NCBI GenBank assembly: GCA_949472775.1 | Contig: CASWVG010000018.1 | Coordinates: 1-44,648, forward strand | Length of the DNA stretch: 44,648 bases | Reading direction: 5' to 3' | Origin: an uncultured Lachnospiraceae bacterium | GTDB lineage: Bacteria; Bacillota; Clostridia; Lachnospirales; Lachnospiraceae | Shown: one piece after another, positions 43,112-44,648 of the stretch | Numbering within the stretch: position 1 is the stretch's first letter | Layout: each line of letters begins with the position of its first letter | The notes under the pieces: generated by a model | What the model saw: only the letters and a program-made list of their open reading frames with translations | Told to the model about the DNA's origin: nothing | The model's database searches: none | Position numbers and translations under genes: made by a program

Positions 43112-44275
43112 ATGTTTAAATATCATTGCTTAAATCCCATCGCACAGGTGGGTCTGGATAAGTTCAGCGACCAGTATACAAAGACGGAGAACATGGAGGA
43201 TGCGGACGGCATTCTGGTGAGAAGTGCGGCCATGCACGACATGGAATTTTCCCAAAATCTTCTTGCCATTGCACGCGCGGGTGCAGGTGTGAATAACATT
43301 CCTCTGGATAAATGCGCGGAGAAAGGTATCGTGGTGTTCAACACCCCCGGCGCAAACGCGAACGGTGTCAAAGAGCTCGTGATTGCGGGTATGCTCCTTG
43401 CATCCCGTGACGTTGTGGGCGGCATTGAGTGGGTGAAAGAGAACCGGACGGATGAGAATGTAGGCAAGAATGCGGAGAAAGCCAAAAAGAACTTTGCGGG
43501 TACGGAGATTGAGGGTAAAAAGCTCGGTATCATCGGTCTGGGTGCCATCGGCGTCAGGGTGGCAAATGTGGCGAAACATCTGGGCATGGAGGTTTACGGC
43601 TACGATCCATACGTGTCTGTGGATGCGGCGTGGAATTTAAGCCGTGACGTGAAGCACGTGCTTCATGTGGAAGAGATTTATGCGGAGTGTGATATCGTCA
43701 CGATTCATGTGCCGCTGATGGATGCGACGAAAGGCATGATCAATAAAGAAGCGCTGGATCAGATGAAGGACGGTGTGATACTCTTAAACTTTGCGAGAGA
43801 CCTTCTGGTGGATGAGAAAGCTGTTTTAGAGAGCATCAAGGCGGGCAAGGTGAGAAAGTATGTGTCCGATTTCCCGAATGCCACCACCGCGGGGCAGGAG
43901 GGCTGTATCGTGATTCCCCATCTCGGCGCGTCCACGGAGGAGTCGGAGGACAACTGTGCAGTGATGGCGGTGAAGCAGATGAAGGATTATCTGGAGAACG
44001 GTAATATTGCCAACAGCGTGAATTATCCGAAGTGCGATATGGGCATCTGCGAACAGGCAGGACGTGTGGCGATCTTCCACAAGAATATTGCTAACATGAT
44101 CACCAAGTTTACCGCCTGCTTTGGCGATAACAACATCAATATCTCCGACATGATGAACAAGTCAAAGGGAGAGGTGGCATATACCATGCTGGATATTGAG
44201 ACACCCGCGTCAAAGGAGATTATTGAGAAGCTCCAGTCCATCAATGGGGTGTTCCGGGTGAGAGTGGTGAAATAG
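43112..44275 (+). CDS. serA: D-3-phosphoglycerate dehydrogenase
   Basis: A 387-residue NAD-dependent enzyme and the first step of serine synthesis. ARAGAGVNNIPLD and NTPGANANGVKEL mark the substrate domain; the NAD motif is GIIGLGAIGVRVAN near residue 140. The catalytic Arg is in LNFARD and the catalytic His in IPHLGASTEES. The loop corresponding to the usual DVF..EP Glu segment is shortened to SDFPNATT, a form I recall from clostridial SerA. A C-terminal ACT domain (about 320-387, ACFGDNNINISDMMNKSKG) probably gives serine feedback control. ATG at 43112 has AAGGAAGGC upstream. Confidence 0.96.
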   Translation: MFKYHCLNPIAQVGLDKFSDQYTKTENMEDADGILVRSAAMHDMEFSQNLLAIARAGAGVNNIPLDKCAEKGIVVFNTPGANANGVKELVIAGMLLASRDVVGGIEWVKENRTDENVGKNAEKAKKNFAGTEIEGKKLGIIGLGAIGVRVANVAKHLGMEVYGYDPYVSVDAAWNLSRDVKHVLHVEEIYAECDIVTIHVPLMDATKGMINKEALDQMKDGVILLNFARDLLVDEKAVLESIKAGKVRKYVSDFPNATTAGQEGCIVIPHLGASTEESEDNCAVMAVKQMKDYLENGNIANSVNYPKCDMGICEQAGRVAIFHKNIANMITKFTACFGDNNINISDMMNKSKGEVAYTMLDIETPASKEIIEKLQSINGVFRVRVVK

Positions 44276-44352
44276 AACGGGTTATACCGGTGTTTTGACA
44301 GATATGGTGCCGGGTGATGTAAATGTAAGCGGAACCCGGGTGAATAACAAAA

Positions 44353-44387
44353 GGGCTTGCCAGTTAAGATATGGCAGGCCCCTGTTT
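44353..44387. terminator. Terminator after serA
   Basis: GGGCTTGCCA/TGGCAGGCCC ten-pair stem (one G-U) with A-rich and weak T-rich flanks. It lies between the convergent serA and minus-strand gene. Confidence 0.65.
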
Positions 44388-44436
44388 ATGCATATGAAAA
44401 TGTGCTGTGATTGCGGGTAAGCCGCGCGGCGAGCGG

Positions 44437-44648
44437 TCAGTTCAACCGGTTCGCGATGGAAGAAAAGTCGGTGTCCCCCTCATCCTCCAAAGTCGCCTGC
44501 AATTTTTTGTCGGCCTCCACGGCGGATTCACTCGCCAGATCCATATAGAGGATAAAGATATCTTCCACAGATTTCCCGGTTTCGTCGGCGATTTCCTGCA
44601 TCACGGGCTTCAACGCTTCTAATTGAAATGAAATTCTGGTCTTCTGGG
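44437..44648 (-). CDS. C-terminal fragment of an unidentified protein
   Basis: On the minus strand a frame open to the right edge ends with TGA at 44437-44439, giving 69 residues beginning QKTRISFQLEALKPVMQ. It is helical and acidic (ADETGKSVEDIFILYMDLAS; DKKLQATLEDEGD). No motif is recognised. The reading frame is convergent with serA and separated from it by the terminator at 44353. A plus-strand ORF over the same bases (44407-44622) has no ribosome site and is less protein-like. Confidence 0.55.
   Translation of the reverse strand, partial: QKTRISFQLEALKPVMQEIADETGKSVEDIFILYMDLASESAVEADKKLQATLEDEGDTDFSSIANRLN

Noticed and set aside
44407-44622. A 71-aa plus-strand ORF at the right end
   Set aside because: No ribosome site, and the minus-strand frame over the same bases is more protein-like and open to the edge.

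Overview
The window looks like a chromosomal segment from an anaerobic Firmicute of class Clostridia, most likely a Lachnospiraceae gut bacterium. This rests on gene content (a der-plsY-gpsA cluster, a long divergent Prs-type enzyme, indolepyruvate:ferredoxin oxidoreductase, a tyrosine T-box leader, YkuD/VanY/GH25 wall enzymes), strong Shine-Dalgarno sites and moderate GC. No database search was possible, so the family-level assignment is inference. There are no phages, insertion sequences, CRISPR arrays, tRNAs or rRNAs; nearly every gene is intact and the layout is that of a stable core chromosome.

Layout. 1-3.2 kb: the end of an OmpR-type response regulator and a large sensor kinase. 3.3-7.9 kb: a divergent prs-like gene, then der, plsY and gpsA. 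7.9-9.4 kb: a small ORF and an unrecognised protein built from two copies of one domain, behind a promoter region with a 20-bp tandem repeat. 9.5-11.7 kb (minus strand): metF followed by a sodium:neurotransmitter-symporter-type transporter. 11.9-14.3 kb: a MoxR ATPase/VWA pair and a small protein with its own promoter and terminator. 14.3-23.0 kb: a putative aryl-acid operon (PaaI-type thioesterase, AMP-forming acyl-CoA synthetase, sodium/solute symporter, iorA, iorB, paaK-type ligase, tandem-ACT protein). It starts at a promoter whose -35 and -10 are overlapped by the arms of an inverted repeat, and its gene junctions carry a family of structured repeats that supply or contain the stop codons. 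23.1-24.9 kb: tyrosine T-box and tyrS. 25-28.8 kb: a DRE-TIM aldolase, a membrane-anchored GH25 lysozyme and a DUF3737-like beta-helix protein. 28.9-30.0 kb (minus): aroC. 30.4-33.9 kb: VanY-type carboxypeptidase, tgt, yajC and a lipoprotein. 34-41.7 kb: leuB, a GT-C membrane glycosyltransferase, ilvD, ilvB and an L,D-transpeptidase. 41.8-44.3 kb: serC and serA, then the 3' end of an unidentified minus-strand gene.

How it fits together. Much of the window is amino-acid metabolism: branched-chain (leuB, ilvD, ilvB), serine (serC, serA), aromatic (aroC; ior/paaK/ACT; the tyrosine-sensing T-box on tyrS) and one-carbon (metF). Interspersed are cell-envelope genes (plsY, GH25, VanY, L,D-transpeptidase, GT-C transferase, lipoprotein). 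The most noteworthy material is the structured repeat family with compensatory stem changes at gene ends in the 14.8-21.2 kb operon, the aryl-acid operon with its operator-like promoter, and the duplicated-domain protein at 8.4 kb.
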